64,000 bases of DNA from Azospirillum ramasamyi (GCF_003233655.1 NZ_CP029829.1:1188978-1252977), one strand, 5' to 3'; positions 1-10,148 are shown, counted from the first letter of the stretch. The notes: generated by a model not told the origin, from the letters alone. Made by a program: numbers and translations.

Positions 1-1
1 C

Positions 2-397
2 ACCGACATCGCCAAACTGAACGGCGTGTTGCAGAAGCTGCGCGAGGTCGGGTTCCGCATCTGTCTCGACGATGTCGGGGCGGGATCGACCAGCTTCCAG
101 TCGCTCTACGGCATCCAGGCCGACTATGCCAAGATCGACGGAAAGTTCGTCCGCGGCGCGGCCGACAACCCGCGCGACATGGCGATGCTACGCTCCATGG
201 TGGACGTCTGCCGCCAATTGGGGCTGAAGCTGATCGGCGAGCAGGTGGAGGAAACAGTTCACGCGGAACTGCTGACCAATCTCGGCGTGTCTTTGGCCCA
301 GGGTTTTCTGTTCAGCCGGCCGTCGCGCGATTTCGCCTACTTCGCCAAGGACTGGTCGCGGGTGCGCAGCGGCGGCAGGATCCTGCTGAAAGGGTGA
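2..397 (+). CDS. EAL-domain protein, C-terminal part (5' end outside window)
   Basis: The reading frame is open from the first bases of the window, so the true start lies upstream. About 131 residues remain. They match the second half of an EAL domain, the family that hydrolyses cyclic di-GMP. The DDVGAGST segment corresponds to the usual DDFGTG loop and keeps both acidic residues. KIDGKFV corresponds to KIDxxFV. GEQVEE stands where AEGVE is usual. The QGFLFSRP segment corresponds to the QGYLFGRP end of the fold. Any GGDEF or sensor domain would be upstream and is not visible. Activity cannot be judged because the ExL motif itself is missing from this fragment. Confidence 0.85.
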   Translation, partial: TDIAKLNGVLQKLREVGFRICLDDVGAGSTSFQSLYGIQADYAKIDGKFVRGAADNPRDMAMLRSMVDVCRQLGLKLIGEQVEETVHAELLTNLGVSLAQGFLFSRPSRDFAYFAKDWSRVRSGGRILLKG

Positions 398-413
398 CTT
401 CCTGAAAGGGTGA

Positions 414-444
414 CTTCGGCGGTCATTGGCGACGACCGCCGAAG
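414..444. terminator. Hairpin between converging genes
   Basis: CTTCGGCGGTC and GACCGCCGAAG form a perfect 11-bp stem with a 9-nt loop. It lies 17 bases after the EAL stop and before the stop of the opposing gene, so it could serve both directions. There is no T-tract, so the terminator role is inferred. Confidence 0.55.
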
Positions 445-466
445 GCCGCACCGGCAGAGTGGTGCC

Positions 467-688
467 TCAGGCCGGGAGCGGAAGCCGGCAACCGGGGCCG
501 CTGTCCAGAATGTCCATTCCCGCGATGCTGTGGATCTGTTCGAGACGGCGGCGGGCGGCGTCCAGAAGTTCCCGGTTGCGGGCGCGCATATCGTTGCCGG
601 TATAGCCGTCGCGCAGCCGCATACGACGCAGCAGATCTTCCGCCTGATCCAGCGATTTCATGATGCTTACCGCAGTATTGGCGTCCAT
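467..688 (-). CDS. Small hypothetical protein (73 aa)
   Basis: I do not recognise this protein. It is a short, charged, mostly helical sequence with a DQAEDLLRRM segment followed by an arginine-rich stretch (RRRLEQ) and no membrane segment. Three ATG codons lie close together at 700, 694 and 688. I chose 688 because GATGAGG lies six bases before it; the others have no well-spaced ribosome site. It converges on the EAL gene and shares the hairpin at 414-444. Confidence 0.5.
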   Translation of the reverse strand: MDANTAVSIMKSLDQAEDLLRRMRLRDGYTGNDMRARNRELLDAARRRLEQIHSIAGMDILDSGPGCRLPLPA

Positions 689-831
689 CGTCATCCTCAT
701 CTTCCCGTAACCGCCCCTGAAGTTCGCGGCTGTATCCGTTACGACGGGTGAAACAGTAATCACCTCAACTTGCGGGCGGATAGAGGATATTTGGTCGCAC
801 GCCGGGAAAATGCCTGGCATTTTACGCGTTG

Positions 832-1551
832 TTATTTATCTATCGACTCGTTTTTCTTCAACCATTCGGCCTGGATGCGGATCACCTTCTCGGTGGCGGA
901 AAACGCCTGACGGCGGGTAAGAACCACGATGACGTAGCTGCTCGCCGCGATAAGAGCAATCGGCCCGATCATCCAGGCGAGCGCCGCCAGCGCGAAGTAA
1001 TAGGCGCGCATGCCGCCGTTGAGCGCGGTGATGGCCAAAGTCAAAGCCTCGCTTATGGTCTCTGCGATGGCCTTGCGGTCCTCGGGGCGGACCGGCGGCA
1101 TCGGGGCCGAGCCGATCAGGGCGCAGCAGTAATTGTACTGGCGCAGCGCCCAGGTGAACTTGAAGAAGCCGAAGGTGAAGACCACCACCATCAGCAGCAT
1201 CTTGATCTCGAACAGCTGATGCGAGGTCTGGACGGTGAAGGACAGGTTCGACACCAGTTCCTGCGCCCGCTCCGCCGCGCCGAAGGTTCCGATCAGGCCG
1301 GCCAGCACCAGAATGTTGGTGGAGGCGAAGAAGGTGCAGCTATGCATGGTGTGGCCGACCAGCTGCGAATCCATGATGCGGTTATCGCGTTCCAGCATCC
1401 GCTCAATCCAATGGCGGCGCACGATCTTCAGATGCTGGTTCACCACGTTGCGGCCGGACAGCAGATGATCCTGGATGACGGTGAAGCCGACCCAGGAACC
1501 GACGAACCAGACGAAGGCGATGATGTCGAGCGTGGTGGCGTCGGGCGGCAT
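832..1551 (-). CDS. DUF599 family membrane protein
   Basis: The 239-residue protein has the DUF599 pattern: an N-terminal membrane segment with a WFVGSW core, a loop rich in R and M (RRHWIERMLERDNRIMD), then several hydrophobic segments around residues 75-95, 110-135 and 185-215, with a charged C-terminus. The family is an inner-membrane family without an assigned biochemical role. The ATG at 1551 fits the usual family length; the ribosome site is weak. Nothing nearby suggests a partner. Confidence 0.8.
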   Translation of the reverse strand: MPPDATTLDIIAFVWFVGSWVGFTVIQDHLLSGRNVVNQHLKIVRRHWIERMLERDNRIMDSQLVGHTMHSCTFFASTNILVLAGLIGTFGAAERAQELVSNLSFTVQTSHQLFEIKMLLMVVVFTFGFFKFTWALRQYNYCCALIGSAPMPPVRPEDRKAIAETISEALTLAITALNGGMRAYYFALAALAWMIGPIALIAASSYVIVVLTRRQAFSATEKVIRIQAEWLKKNESIDK

Positions 1552-1648
1552 GATGGCGGCATCGCGTCAGGTGGCGGACAGCCCGCACCGTGTACGCCCG
1601 CAGCGCCCGGGTGTCCATTGGAGGATGACGGGACTCATGAAGTCTGCG

Positions 1649-1864
1649 TCACCCCTCCCCCGGCCCGCGGCTCTGCACCGCTTTCAGCACATGGACGCGG
1701 ATCGCGCTGGACAGGTTGCCGGTGCGCGTCTGGTCGATTTCCTCGATCAGGGCATTCACCGACAGGCCGCGCGCCTGGGCCACCGACTTCAGGGTGTCCC
1801 AAAACTCCTCTTCAAGGGAAACACTGGTGGGATGGCCGGCAATCAGGACCGAACGCTTCTTCAT
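1649..1864 (-). CDS. Ribbon-helix-helix domain protein
   Basis: This 71-residue protein looks like the small ribbon-helix-helix family common in alphaproteobacteria: a short beta stretch (TSVSLEEEFW) followed by a helix-turn-helix segment (LKSVAQARGLSVNALIEEID). The family is expected to bind DNA as a dimer, but no target is known. An alternative GTG start lies two codons upstream (1870); I preferred the ATG. It lies between the DUF599 gene and fumC, all on minus, with 84 bases to fumC. Confidence 0.7.
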   Translation of the reverse strand: MKKRSVLIAGHPTSVSLEEEFWDTLKSVAQARGLSVNALIEEIDQTRTGNLSSAIRVHVLKAVQSRGPGEG

Positions 1865-1952
1865 GGTCACGCACGCATCGGGTTTGCAGGATGGGGGTGG
1901 TCAGAGGAAGGCCGGAACGGCCGGGATGGTCACCCCCACCCTAACCCCAAGC

Positions 1953-3344
<1,392 letters not shown>

Positions 3345-3604
3345 TGCTGGACCTTTCATGATCGCCGCTTTTGGTCACGGGTGGGACGGGTTGCAATCGC
3401 CACCGCCCCGCCTGATCTTTGAGGCGATGGCCCCTTCGGCAAGGGGACGCCAAGGGCATGGCAAGCATGAGCGTGAGCGACTCGGCAGAATTCCTCGATC
3501 TTTCCCCGAATTTGTTCTTGTTACGTTCGCATTTCTTCCGTACGCTTTCTTCGTGAACCGTAAGGCCGGCGTGAAGTTGGCCATCAAAGCGAATGGGGAA
3601 CGGA

Positions 3605-3853
3605 ATGGACGATCTTGCACCGGACCATGTCCGCGCGTTCATCGCCAGGACGCGCGTCGCGGAGATGAAGAGCCGCGGCTGGCGTGTTCTCGGCCCGGGG
3701 GAGGAAGGCTCCCTCCTGATGGAAGGACCGATGCTCGCCAGTCGGGCGGCGGCGCTCGACGCGCCGATCGGCGGATTGTTCGACGATCTTGTCGCCCGTG
3801 CGCTGGAACGCGCCGACGCCCGCGACCGTATGGATGCGCGGCGCGCCGCCTGA
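3605..3853 (+). CDS. Hypothetical protein (82 aa)
   Basis: An 82-residue protein with no recognised family, starting MDDLAPDHVRAFIARTRVAEMKSRGW. It is alternately acidic and basic, without a membrane segment or cysteine pairs. GGGGA lies five bases before the ATG at 3605; another ATG four codons upstream has no ribosome site. It is divergent from fumC, 260 bases away. Codon pattern resembles its neighbours, so I think it is expressed. Confidence 0.55.
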   Translation: MDDLAPDHVRAFIARTRVAEMKSRGWRVLGPGEEGSLLMEGPMLASRAAALDAPIGGLFDDLVARALERADARDRMDARRAA

Positions 3854-3892
3854 TGTCATCCACTCCGGCACGAACTTGCGTTTACCCATTGA

Positions 3893-3927
3893 TCCGACTG
3901 TGGGTTTTCGGAACTTCCACAGTCGGA
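3893..3927 (+). terminator. Stem-loop after the 82-aa gene
   Basis: TCCGACTGTGG and CCACAGTCGGA make an 11-bp perfect stem with a 13-nt loop, 40 bases after the stop codon at 3853. No T-run follows, so terminator function is inferred from position only. Confidence 0.45.
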
Positions 3928-4270
3928 ACGGAGTTGATCGAACCGGCCCGCACCCGCCCGTTCATCTGCCGACAATTTGATTAGCCGCGGAAGCATCAGC
4001 ATTTTCAGTGGGTTGCGCCTATCCTATCAGGCTGCGGAGAATGCACCCTTTGGTAGTTCCTCCCTCCAATTCCCCGAGCGCTCCAAGAAACCGGACATCG
4101 TGTTGCGTGTTGTTCATCTGACACGGCACGCGACGGGACATCCGAGAGGTATCGAAAGCCGCAGGTTTCAGGCTGCTTTCCAAGCATTCGAGGTACTTCT
4201 TTGGGATAAATGCAGACCATTGCCAAAGATAGGAAGTACCCCCGAAGATACGACCTGCTGCATAGCCCTG

Positions 4271-4285
4271 TTAGGAAGTCCTTAA
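4271..4285 (+). promoter_or_regulatory. Possible CtrA-type box
   Basis: TTAG-N7-TTAA is one mismatch from the TTAA-N7-TTAA consensus of the alphaproteobacterial cell-cycle regulator CtrA. It lies 55 bases before the start of the 71-residue gene at 4341. A single 7-of-8 match in low-GC spacer could be chance. Confidence 0.25.
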
Positions 4286-4340
4286 CCGGCTCGATGGCTT
4301 CATAAGCGCATCGGGAACGCTCAGGCCAAGGGAGATTTAC

Positions 4341-4556
4341 ATGATCGGCGCCGTCAACTCGAAGAAGATCAACGCGTCCTCTGCGGCTCACATCGCGCTT
4401 CTCGATCAGTTCATTCGCTTGACCCAAGACACCATCGTGGAACAGGACGACGCTTTCGTTCGCGACAGCCTTGCCGATTTGCTGTCCGACCTGCGCAGCG
4501 AACGGGCCGACTATGCCGAGATCATCGGCGCGTCCGCACTGAACCGCGCCGCTTGA
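4341..4556 (+). CDS. Small hypothetical protein (71 aa)
   Basis: A 71-residue protein of unknown function that starts MIGAVNSKKINASSA. It is predicted mainly helical and acidic in its second half (DDAFVRDSLADLLSDLRSER), with no membrane segment. AGGGAG lies six bases before the ATG, a strong ribosome site, and the coding region has the expected third-position GC bias. A possible CtrA site lies upstream. It converges on the acetyltransferase gene. Confidence 0.6.
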   Translation: MIGAVNSKKINASSAAHIALLDQFIRLTQDTIVEQDDAFVRDSLADLLSDLRSERADYAEIIGASALNRAA

Positions 4557-4593
4557 TCCCCGGTCATTCGGGACGTTCCGTCCATCCGGACGG

Positions 4594-5088
4594 TCAGGCC
4601 CCCGCGTCCCCTTCCGCCGCCAGCGCCGACAGCGCGTCGCCGGTCAGCCGATAGGGAAGCCATTCCTTCATCTGGCGGAAACCAACCCGGTCGTAGAAGC
4701 CACGGGCCGGGTTCCAGTCCAGGACACTCAGATCCACACGGCGGTAGCCGCGCTCCACGGCGCGCTGGGCCACCGCGGCCAGCAGCTTGCGCCCGACGCC
4801 ATGACGGCGGGCATCCGGCGTGACGTAGAGATCCTCGACATACAGGCCGGGCCGCCCTTCCCAGGTGGAAAAATTCCGAAAGGTCAGCGCGAACCCGACC
4901 GGCGCACCGTCCAGTTCCGCAATCAGCGCCTCGAACACCGGCTGTTCTCCCCAGCCGTCCCGGCGGAAATCCTCTTCCGTGGCCTTGACCGCGTCGGCCT
5001 CGCGCTCGAACTCGGCCAGTTCACGGACGAACCGCAGGATGGTGGCGCAATCCGCCTCGACGGCGGAGCGGATGGTGACGGTCGGCAT
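4594..5088 (-). CDS. GNAT family N-acetyltransferase
   Basis: A 164-residue single GNAT domain. The acetyl-CoA pyrophosphate-binding loop is visible as RRHGVGRKLL (about residues 94-103), preceded by the beta4 stretch LYVEDLYVTPDARR and followed by the NPARGFYDRVGF segment near residue 126. The pattern VEDLYV plus WNxxxxxFYxxxGF resembles the diamine/thialysine acetyltransferase branch, so a small amine substrate is plausible but not shown. The protein starts at the ATG at 5088. Confidence 0.85.
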   Translation of the reverse strand: MPTVTIRSAVEADCATILRFVRELAEFEREADAVKATEEDFRRDGWGEQPVFEALIAELDGAPVGFALTFRNFSTWEGRPGLYVEDLYVTPDARRHGVGRKLLAAVAQRAVERGYRRVDLSVLDWNPARGFYDRVGFRQMKEWLPYRLTGDALSALAAEGDAGA

Positions 5089-5209
5089 CGGCGGCAGGTT
5101 TCCCGGTTGCGATAAGGAAAAGGGAGCGGACCATAGCCCGCTCCCCGTCTTTCCGCATCCCCATAGCTGCGGCTCCCTGGCCCGCGGCCGGAAGGTCGGC
5201 CGGGGAAGC

Positions 5210-6277
5210 TCAGTCGTCGCCGCCGCCCTTCAGGTCCAGGATGCTGCGCAGTTCCTGCACGCGCCGTTCGGCGCTGTGTTCGGACAGCACCCGCTTGCGC
5301 GCCCGCCGGCCGAGGTCTGTCAGGTGGTTGCGCGGCAGCATCATCGCGGTGGTCACGTCGTCGGTTTGCGCCGCGACCAGGATCTCCCGGCCAGGCTCGA
5401 AGAAACTGTCCAGCCCCTCCCAGTGGTCGGCGACGATGGCGGCGCCGCAGGCGGCGGCCAGGAACAGCCGGTCGGACGGGCACCAACCGATCCGGCGCTC
5501 GTCATCGCGCGCCAGCGTCAGCGCCAGACTGGCGGAAGCCAGGACATTGGCATGCTCGGCCGGGTCGAGTTCCGGGAAGGTCAGGATGTTGGAAGCGCGC
5601 GGCACCCCGTCCGGCAGGTCGGTGCCGACCAGCGCGAAGCGCCGCCGGGTCAACCGCTGCGCCGGGTCGATGAAGAATCTGCCCAACCCCTCGCGAATGC
5701 CGTCGGGGCCGTCGACGATGCAGCAGAGGTCGCCCAGATACTCCCGCTTGAAGTCGCCGGGCTTGTCGGCCTCCGGCACGATCCAGGGATAGAGCGGCAC
5801 CACCGCCTCCGCACCCGCCTTGGCCCGGTAACGTTCCAGCGCCGGCCCGCCGCAGGAGGCAAGGACCATGTCGAAGCCGCCCAGCCCGTCCGCCGGCAGA
5901 TGGCCCACCGTCTCCCCGGCCTCCAGCGCCGTCAGGCTGACCGGAGCCTCAGGATCGTAGAGCGCGCGGCGCACGGCCTTGGAGTTGCGGACGAGATTGG
6001 CCGCGGCGCGGGCGTCCGACCCATGCGCCAGCACCAGCGCCACCCCGGCATCGTCGGCCTGCGCCGCCGCGTCCACCGCCACGGCGTCCCAGTCGGCGTA
6101 GGACAGCACGTCGCCGCCGGGAATGGTCCAGGGGATCGCCGCGTCGGGGCCGGTGCGTTCGACCGCGACCACGCGATGGCCGCGGATCGCCAGCGCCTGG
6201 ATCAGCGCTCGCCACCGCAGCATGCGGCCGCCGTCGTGGCGATACCCGTTGGTCAAGCCGAAGATCACGATTTTCAT
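5210..6277 (-). CDS. CgeB-like glycosyltransferase family protein
   Basis: A 355-residue protein starting MKIVIFGLTNGYRHDGG, with the two-domain appearance of a GT-B enzyme. The C-terminal half has the DRLFLAAACGAAIVADHWEGLDSFFEPG segment typical of the CgeB / glycosyltransferase family 1-like group, where the E-P-G pocket binds a nucleotide sugar. The substrate is unknown. AAAGGTG lies eight bases before the ATG at 6277, which settles the start against a long upstream open frame. It is 121 bases from the acetyltransferase gene on the same strand and could share its transcript. Confidence 0.7.
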   Translation of the reverse strand: MKIVIFGLTNGYRHDGGRMLRWRALIQALAIRGHRVVAVERTGPDAAIPWTIPGGDVLSYADWDAVAVDAAAQADDAGVALVLAHGSDARAAANLVRNSKAVRRALYDPEAPVSLTALEAGETVGHLPADGLGGFDMVLASCGGPALERYRAKAGAEAVVPLYPWIVPEADKPGDFKREYLGDLCCIVDGPDGIREGLGRFFIDPAQRLTRRRFALVGTDLPDGVPRASNILTFPELDPAEHANVLASASLALTLARDDERRIGWCPSDRLFLAAACGAAIVADHWEGLDSFFEPGREILVAAQTDDVTTAMMLPRNHLTDLGRRARKRVLSEHSAERRVQELRSILDLKGGGDD

Positions 6278-6618
6278 GGCGTCGGCACCTTTGGCATTCC
6301 GTGGCAGAAGGCGGGCCCCTCGTCGAAGCGGCAGCCGGTCAGTCCGGCTGATCGGGGCGGGCTCCGGACTATGCTCCGGGTACCGCTTCCCACCGCGAAA
6401 GCGGTCCCAAAGGACGAAGACCCGCCGGGCGAGGGCCGCGAAAGTGTGGATACTGAAAGTGATATGGACCGCGCCGTCCCGCGTGCAAGCGCGCCGGCGG
6501 ACCGGCAGCGATGCAAACGGCGGCATAGGCCCTCGCGGCGGTGAATTGTCGGTTGAGCGACAGGGCCGGGCGTCCTAGGGTCGCTCTCCGCCCTTCCCCT
6601 CCCATTACGGCCGAGCGC
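6278..6618. other. Divergent intergenic region
   Basis: 341 GC-rich bases separate the divergent glycosyltransferase and transglycosylase genes. Promoters for both should lie here, but I can point to no clear -35/-10 pair or operator, and no small gene is supported. Confidence 0.5.
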
Positions 6619-7902
6619 ATGCGACTTCCGTTCCGTCATCCCGCCCGCCTCCTTCTCGCCACCCTGCTGATGGCCGGTTGCCAGAGCACCGGCGCCACCG
6701 CCCCGGTTGCGGGCACCCCGACAGCCACCGGAGTGTCGGCGCCGTCCGCAGTCCAGGCGCAGGCCGACGTTCAGCAATCCGTCTCCTTCGCCGAATGGCT
6801 GGCGGCATTGCGCGCCGAGGCGCTGTCGCAGGGCATCCGTCCGCAGACCTTCGACCGCGCCTTCCAGCGCGTGAAGCTGTCCGACCGCGTGGTGGAACTC
6901 GATTCGTCCCAACCCGAATTCACCCGGCAAGTGTGGCAGTATTTGGACAGCGCCGTGAATGAAAAGCGCGTCCAGGACGGCCGGCGGAGGTTGCAGGAGC
7001 ATGCGGCGTTGCTTTCCCGCATCACCCGCCGCACCGGCGTTCCGGGGGAAATCCTGGTCGCCTTCTGGGGCGTGGAATCCGATTTCGGCAAAACGACCGG
7101 CAACTTCTCCGTCATCGACGCCCTGACGACGCTGGCATTCGAAGGCCGCCGCGCCGCCTATTTCCGCTCGGAATTGCTGGCGGCGTTGCGGATCCTCGAT
7201 TCAGGCGACATCGCGCCGGAGCGGATGACCGGCTCCTGGGCCGGGGCCATGGGTCAGACCCAGTTCATGCCGACCGTCTTCCTGCGCAACGCGGTGGACG
7301 AGGACGGCGACGGTCACCGTGACATCTGGGGCAGCCTGCCGGACGTGCTGGCCTCCACCGCCAAATTCGTTCTCGCCAATGGCTGGAAGCAGGGCGAGCC
7401 CTGGGGCCATGAGGTCCGGCTTCCCGACGGCTTTCCCTATGAACAGGCCGAGTTGAGCATCACCAAGCCGCTGTCGGAATGGCGCCGGCTGGGCGTGGTG
7501 CCGCTGGACGGAACCGAGTTGGCGGGCGACGCCCCGGCGGCGGTCCTGGTGCTTGCGGGTCATCGCGGCCCGGCCTTCCTGGTGCGCGCCAATTTCCGCG
7601 CGATCATGCGCTACAACCCGTCCACCAGCTATTCGCTGGCCGTCGCCCTGCTGGCCGACCGCATGACCGGCAAGCCCGGCGTCCAGGGCAGCTGGCCGCG
7701 CGAGGAGCAGTCGCTGAGCCGGGACGAGCGCATCGACCTGCAGCAGCGGCTGGCCTCGCTGGGCATGGAGCCGGGCGCGGCGGACGGCATCGTGGGAGCG
7801 AACACGCGCAGCGCGGTGCGCCGCTTCCAGGCGTCGATCGGGGAGATCCCGGACGGCTTCGCCACCAAGGCGCTGCTGGAGCGGCTGCGGCAGCGGTCAT
7901 AA
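6619..7902 (+). CDS. Lytic murein transglycosylase, MltB-type lipoprotein with peptidoglycan-binding domain
   Basis: A 427-residue envelope enzyme that cleaves the glycan strand of peptidoglycan with formation of anhydro-muropeptides. The N-terminus is a lipoprotein signal with the lipobox LMAGC, so the cysteine at residue 20 should be lipidated. The SLT_2 domain follows: FWGVESDFGKTTG holds the catalytic Glu, then MGQTQFMPTVF and DEDGDGHRDIW, all family hallmarks. The last 70 residues form a PG_binding_1 domain (LQQRLASLGMEPGAADGIVG). The ATG at 6619 begins the signal peptide; an open frame extends 26 codons further upstream without a better start. Confidence 0.92.
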   Translation: MRLPFRHPARLLLATLLMAGCQSTGATAPVAGTPTATGVSAPSAVQAQADVQQSVSFAEWLAALRAEALSQGIRPQTFDRAFQRVKLSDRVVELDSSQPEFTRQVWQYLDSAVNEKRVQDGRRRLQEHAALLSRITRRTGVPGEILVAFWGVESDFGKTTGNFSVIDALTTLAFEGRRAAYFRSELLAALRILDSGDIAPERMTGSWAGAMGQTQFMPTVFLRNAVDEDGDGHRDIWGSLPDVLASTAKFVLANGWKQGEPWGHEVRLPDGFPYEQAELSITKPLSEWRRLGVVPLDGTELAGDAPAAVLVLAGHRGPAFLVRANFRAIMRYNPSTSYSLAVALLADRMTGKPGVQGSWPREEQSLSRDERIDLQQRLASLGMEPGAADGIVGANTRSAVRRFQASIGEIPDGFATKALLERLRQRS

Positions 7903-7925
7903 GGGGCGTGGGAGGGGGGAAGCCC

Positions 7926-8561
7926 TTACGAGTGCTTCACCCCCTCCACCATCCCGCCGCGCACCAGCCCCCACGCCGCCGGCAGCAGCATCGCCGCCAC
8001 GCCGGCGCCGACCAGCGCGTCGGGGGCGCCGTCCAGCAGAATCCAGCTCGCCGCCAGCCCGACCAGCCCGGCGGCCAACGGCAGCACTTCCTTACGGGAG
8101 CACAGCCAAATCGCCCGCAGGGTCAGCGTGCCGCGCCGGCCGGCGAACAGCAGGGTCGCAGCCGTCACCGTCACGCCGATGGCAAACAGCAGGGCAAGGC
8201 TGGCGAGCGGCACGTCGGGCAACGCCATGCCTGCGATGCTGCGTCCGGCTACGACCACCAGCGCCACCGCGGCAATCGCCAGCACCGCCCCCTGGACGGC
8301 CGACAGCCGCACACGCCATTCCGGGGAACGGCCCATACCGGCCAGCGCCACCCCATTGGTCGCCGCGTGGTTCAGCACCAGCAGCCCCGCCGCCCACAGG
8401 GATACCGCCTGCGTCGCATCGGCGGCGGCAAGCAGCAGGGCACCGAGCAGCCCGTTCACCACCATCGACATCCGCATGGTGTGCTTCAGGTCGCCCGACC
8501 CGCCGGTCGGCCGGGGCGAACCGCCGCCGCCACAGGAACCGCCACAGCATCCGCCGTCCAT
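7926..8561 (-). CDS. Cation-efflux-like membrane protein with Cys-rich N-terminus
   Basis: A 211-residue protein with about six hydrophobic segments. The last pair (SWILLDGAPDALVGAGVAAMLLPAAWGLV) resembles transmembrane segments 5 and 6 of cation diffusion facilitator (CDF) transporters, including one of the metal-site aspartates; the usual HxxxD and the long cytoplasmic C-terminal domain are missing. The N-terminus is MDGGCCGGSCGGGG, which could bind metal. Start ATG at 8561 with AAAGGG seven bases upstream. It is best called CDF-like; transport itself is inferred. Confidence 0.6.
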   Translation of the reverse strand: MDGGCCGGSCGGGGSPRPTGGSGDLKHTMRMSMVVNGLLGALLLAAADATQAVSLWAAGLLVLNHAATNGVALAGMGRSPEWRVRLSAVQGAVLAIAAVALVVVAGRSIAGMALPDVPLASLALLFAIGVTVTAATLLFAGRRGTLTLRAIWLCSRKEVLPLAAGLVGLAASWILLDGAPDALVGAGVAAMLLPAAWGLVRGGMVEGVKHS

Positions 8562-8846
8562 CGTACCGCCCTTTCACCAACGACCAGGAAGCCGGATCAT
8601 AGGAACGCTGCGGCGGCCAGTCCATACGAATTAGGTTATTCTCATATAAATGCCGCTCAAATGGATCGCTCCATCGAAAGAGGTGCATGCACCGCGACCC
8701 CACCCTTTCGAAGAGCGGCAGGGATAATTCCGGCTGCCGAAGGGTGCAGGCGGCGTCTCATTGGTCGGTTACCCGTCCCCCTCCATGAAATCGGTTCCGG
8801 CAAGGCGGATATGGGGAAGACACAGCCGCATCATCGGAACCGCTCC

Positions 8847-9890
8847 ATGACGAAGCGCCCCGCCTCTCCCATCAAGATCCTGATCGTCGACGACAATCCG
8901 CTGCTTCAGCGGGCGTTGAAAGACATGCTCGGGCTTTGGGGGGTGGGCCAGATCACTGCGGTCGCCAACGGGCAGGAGGCCAAGGACACGCTGCGCCGCG
9001 AGGTCTACGACCTGATGGTGACGGATTGGGTCATGGAACCGGTGGGCGGCGCTCAACTGATCCAGTGGGTGCGCCAGTCCGCCAACAGCATGTGCCCCGC
9101 CCTGCCCATCATCGTGCTGACCGCGAATGCCGACCTCGCCACCGTGCGCAGCGCCTGGGATGCCGGGGCGGACTCGGTTCTTGCGAAGCCGGTGCCGGCC
9201 GCCACGCTGGCCCGTCGCATCGACGCGGTGCTGAACCGCCGCGAAACGGCGCCGCGCGGCAACAGCGGCAGCGCCGGCGGCATGGAAACCCGCAACGAAG
9301 GCCGCACCGACGGCACCGCTTCGTCGCCTTCCCAGCCGGTCCCTCTGCGCCCTGACCCCGTGTGGCCACTTCCTCTCCGCCCGGCGGCGGAGGGAGCGGC
9401 GCAACTGCCGCCGCCGATTCAGCCTCCCCTTCCCCCCGCGGCAACGCCGCCGGAGCAAGGCGCTGCGGCACTGCGCAGCAACGACCCCAAGCGGGTCCGC
9501 CTGATGCTGGCGCTCGACAAGCTGGAGGCGGCGATCGACCGCCCCGACCCCATCGGCAGCCGGCTGCGCCACGCGCTGTCCGACCTGCAGCTGGCAGCCG
9601 CCGGCGATTCCGCCGCGTCGTCCATCGTCGCGTCGCTGTCCACCTGCGTCACCTGGGTGGAGCCGGATGTGGAGGGCTATGGCGACGCCCTTCAGGCTCA
9701 TGCCGCGGCATTGCGCTGGCTGGTGGGCACCGAAGCCAACACGCAGTCGATGGCGGTGGCGCTGTGCCTGATCCGCACCCTGCGCGCCAGCGTCCGCACC
9801 CTGGCCGCCCGCGGCCACACCGACTTCGGCAATTGGCCGGAGGGCGGAAGCCCGACGCCCCCGGGCAAATCTCCTCTGACCGGACGCTGA
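8847..9890 (+). CDS. Response regulator with unusual C-terminal helical region
   Basis: A 347-residue protein. Residues about 8-130 are a receiver domain: ILIVDDNP (acidic pocket), VTDWVMEP (phospho-acceptor Asp), IIVLTAN (conserved Thr) and VLAKPV (conserved Lys). A proline-rich linker of about 80 residues follows, then a helical region from about residue 215 with no recognised output domain. The upstream open frame is very long, but the domain begins just after the ATG at 8847; another ATG at 8811 with AAGGCGG is possible. No kinase is adjacent; the PAS kinase 4 kb downstream could be a partner. Confidence 0.8.
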   Translation: MTKRPASPIKILIVDDNPLLQRALKDMLGLWGVGQITAVANGQEAKDTLRREVYDLMVTDWVMEPVGGAQLIQWVRQSANSMCPALPIIVLTANADLATVRSAWDAGADSVLAKPVPAATLARRIDAVLNRRETAPRGNSGSAGGMETRNEGRTDGTASSPSQPVPLRPDPVWPLPLRPAAEGAAQLPPPIQPPLPPAATPPEQGAAALRSNDPKRVRLMLALDKLEAAIDRPDPIGSRLRHALSDLQLAAAGDSAASSIVASLSTCVTWVEPDVEGYGDALQAHAAALRWLVGTEANTQSMAVALCLIRTLRASVRTLAARGHTDFGNWPEGGSPTPPGKSPLTGR

Positions 9891-10148
9891 CTCCGCCCCC
9901 ATATCGTCCGGAGAGGGGCTGGGCGAGAGGGAGCGGAGCAGGAAATTCCACAGGGCACGGCTTTCCATACGCTCCGTTACGGAATTCCGCCGGTGGCCGC
10001 GCCGTTCCTTGCTTTTTGCCGAACGGCCGGCCACAGGCGTTGCGACATAAGGCAGCCTTCATTACCTTTTTGCCTAGCGAACAAATCGGCGTTCCAGCAC
10101 TCCGCCATGGAGTTTGCCGGGCTGCCGACCGATGGGAGGGTATGAAGA

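Larger units (their letters stand above)
3854..4340. other. Gene-poor interval of 487 bases
   Basis: No convincing gene. Two open frames run through it on opposite strands (3977-4285 plus and 4005-4427 minus), but both lack a ribosome site and their proteins look like random translation. It holds a stem-loop at 3893-3927 and a CtrA-like site at 4271-4285. GC is lower than in the flanking genes. Confidence 0.6.

Noticed and set aside
4005-4427. A 140-codon minus-strand frame overlapping the 71-residue gene
   Set aside because: No ribosome site, no recognisable motif, and it overlaps a gene with a strong one on the other strand.
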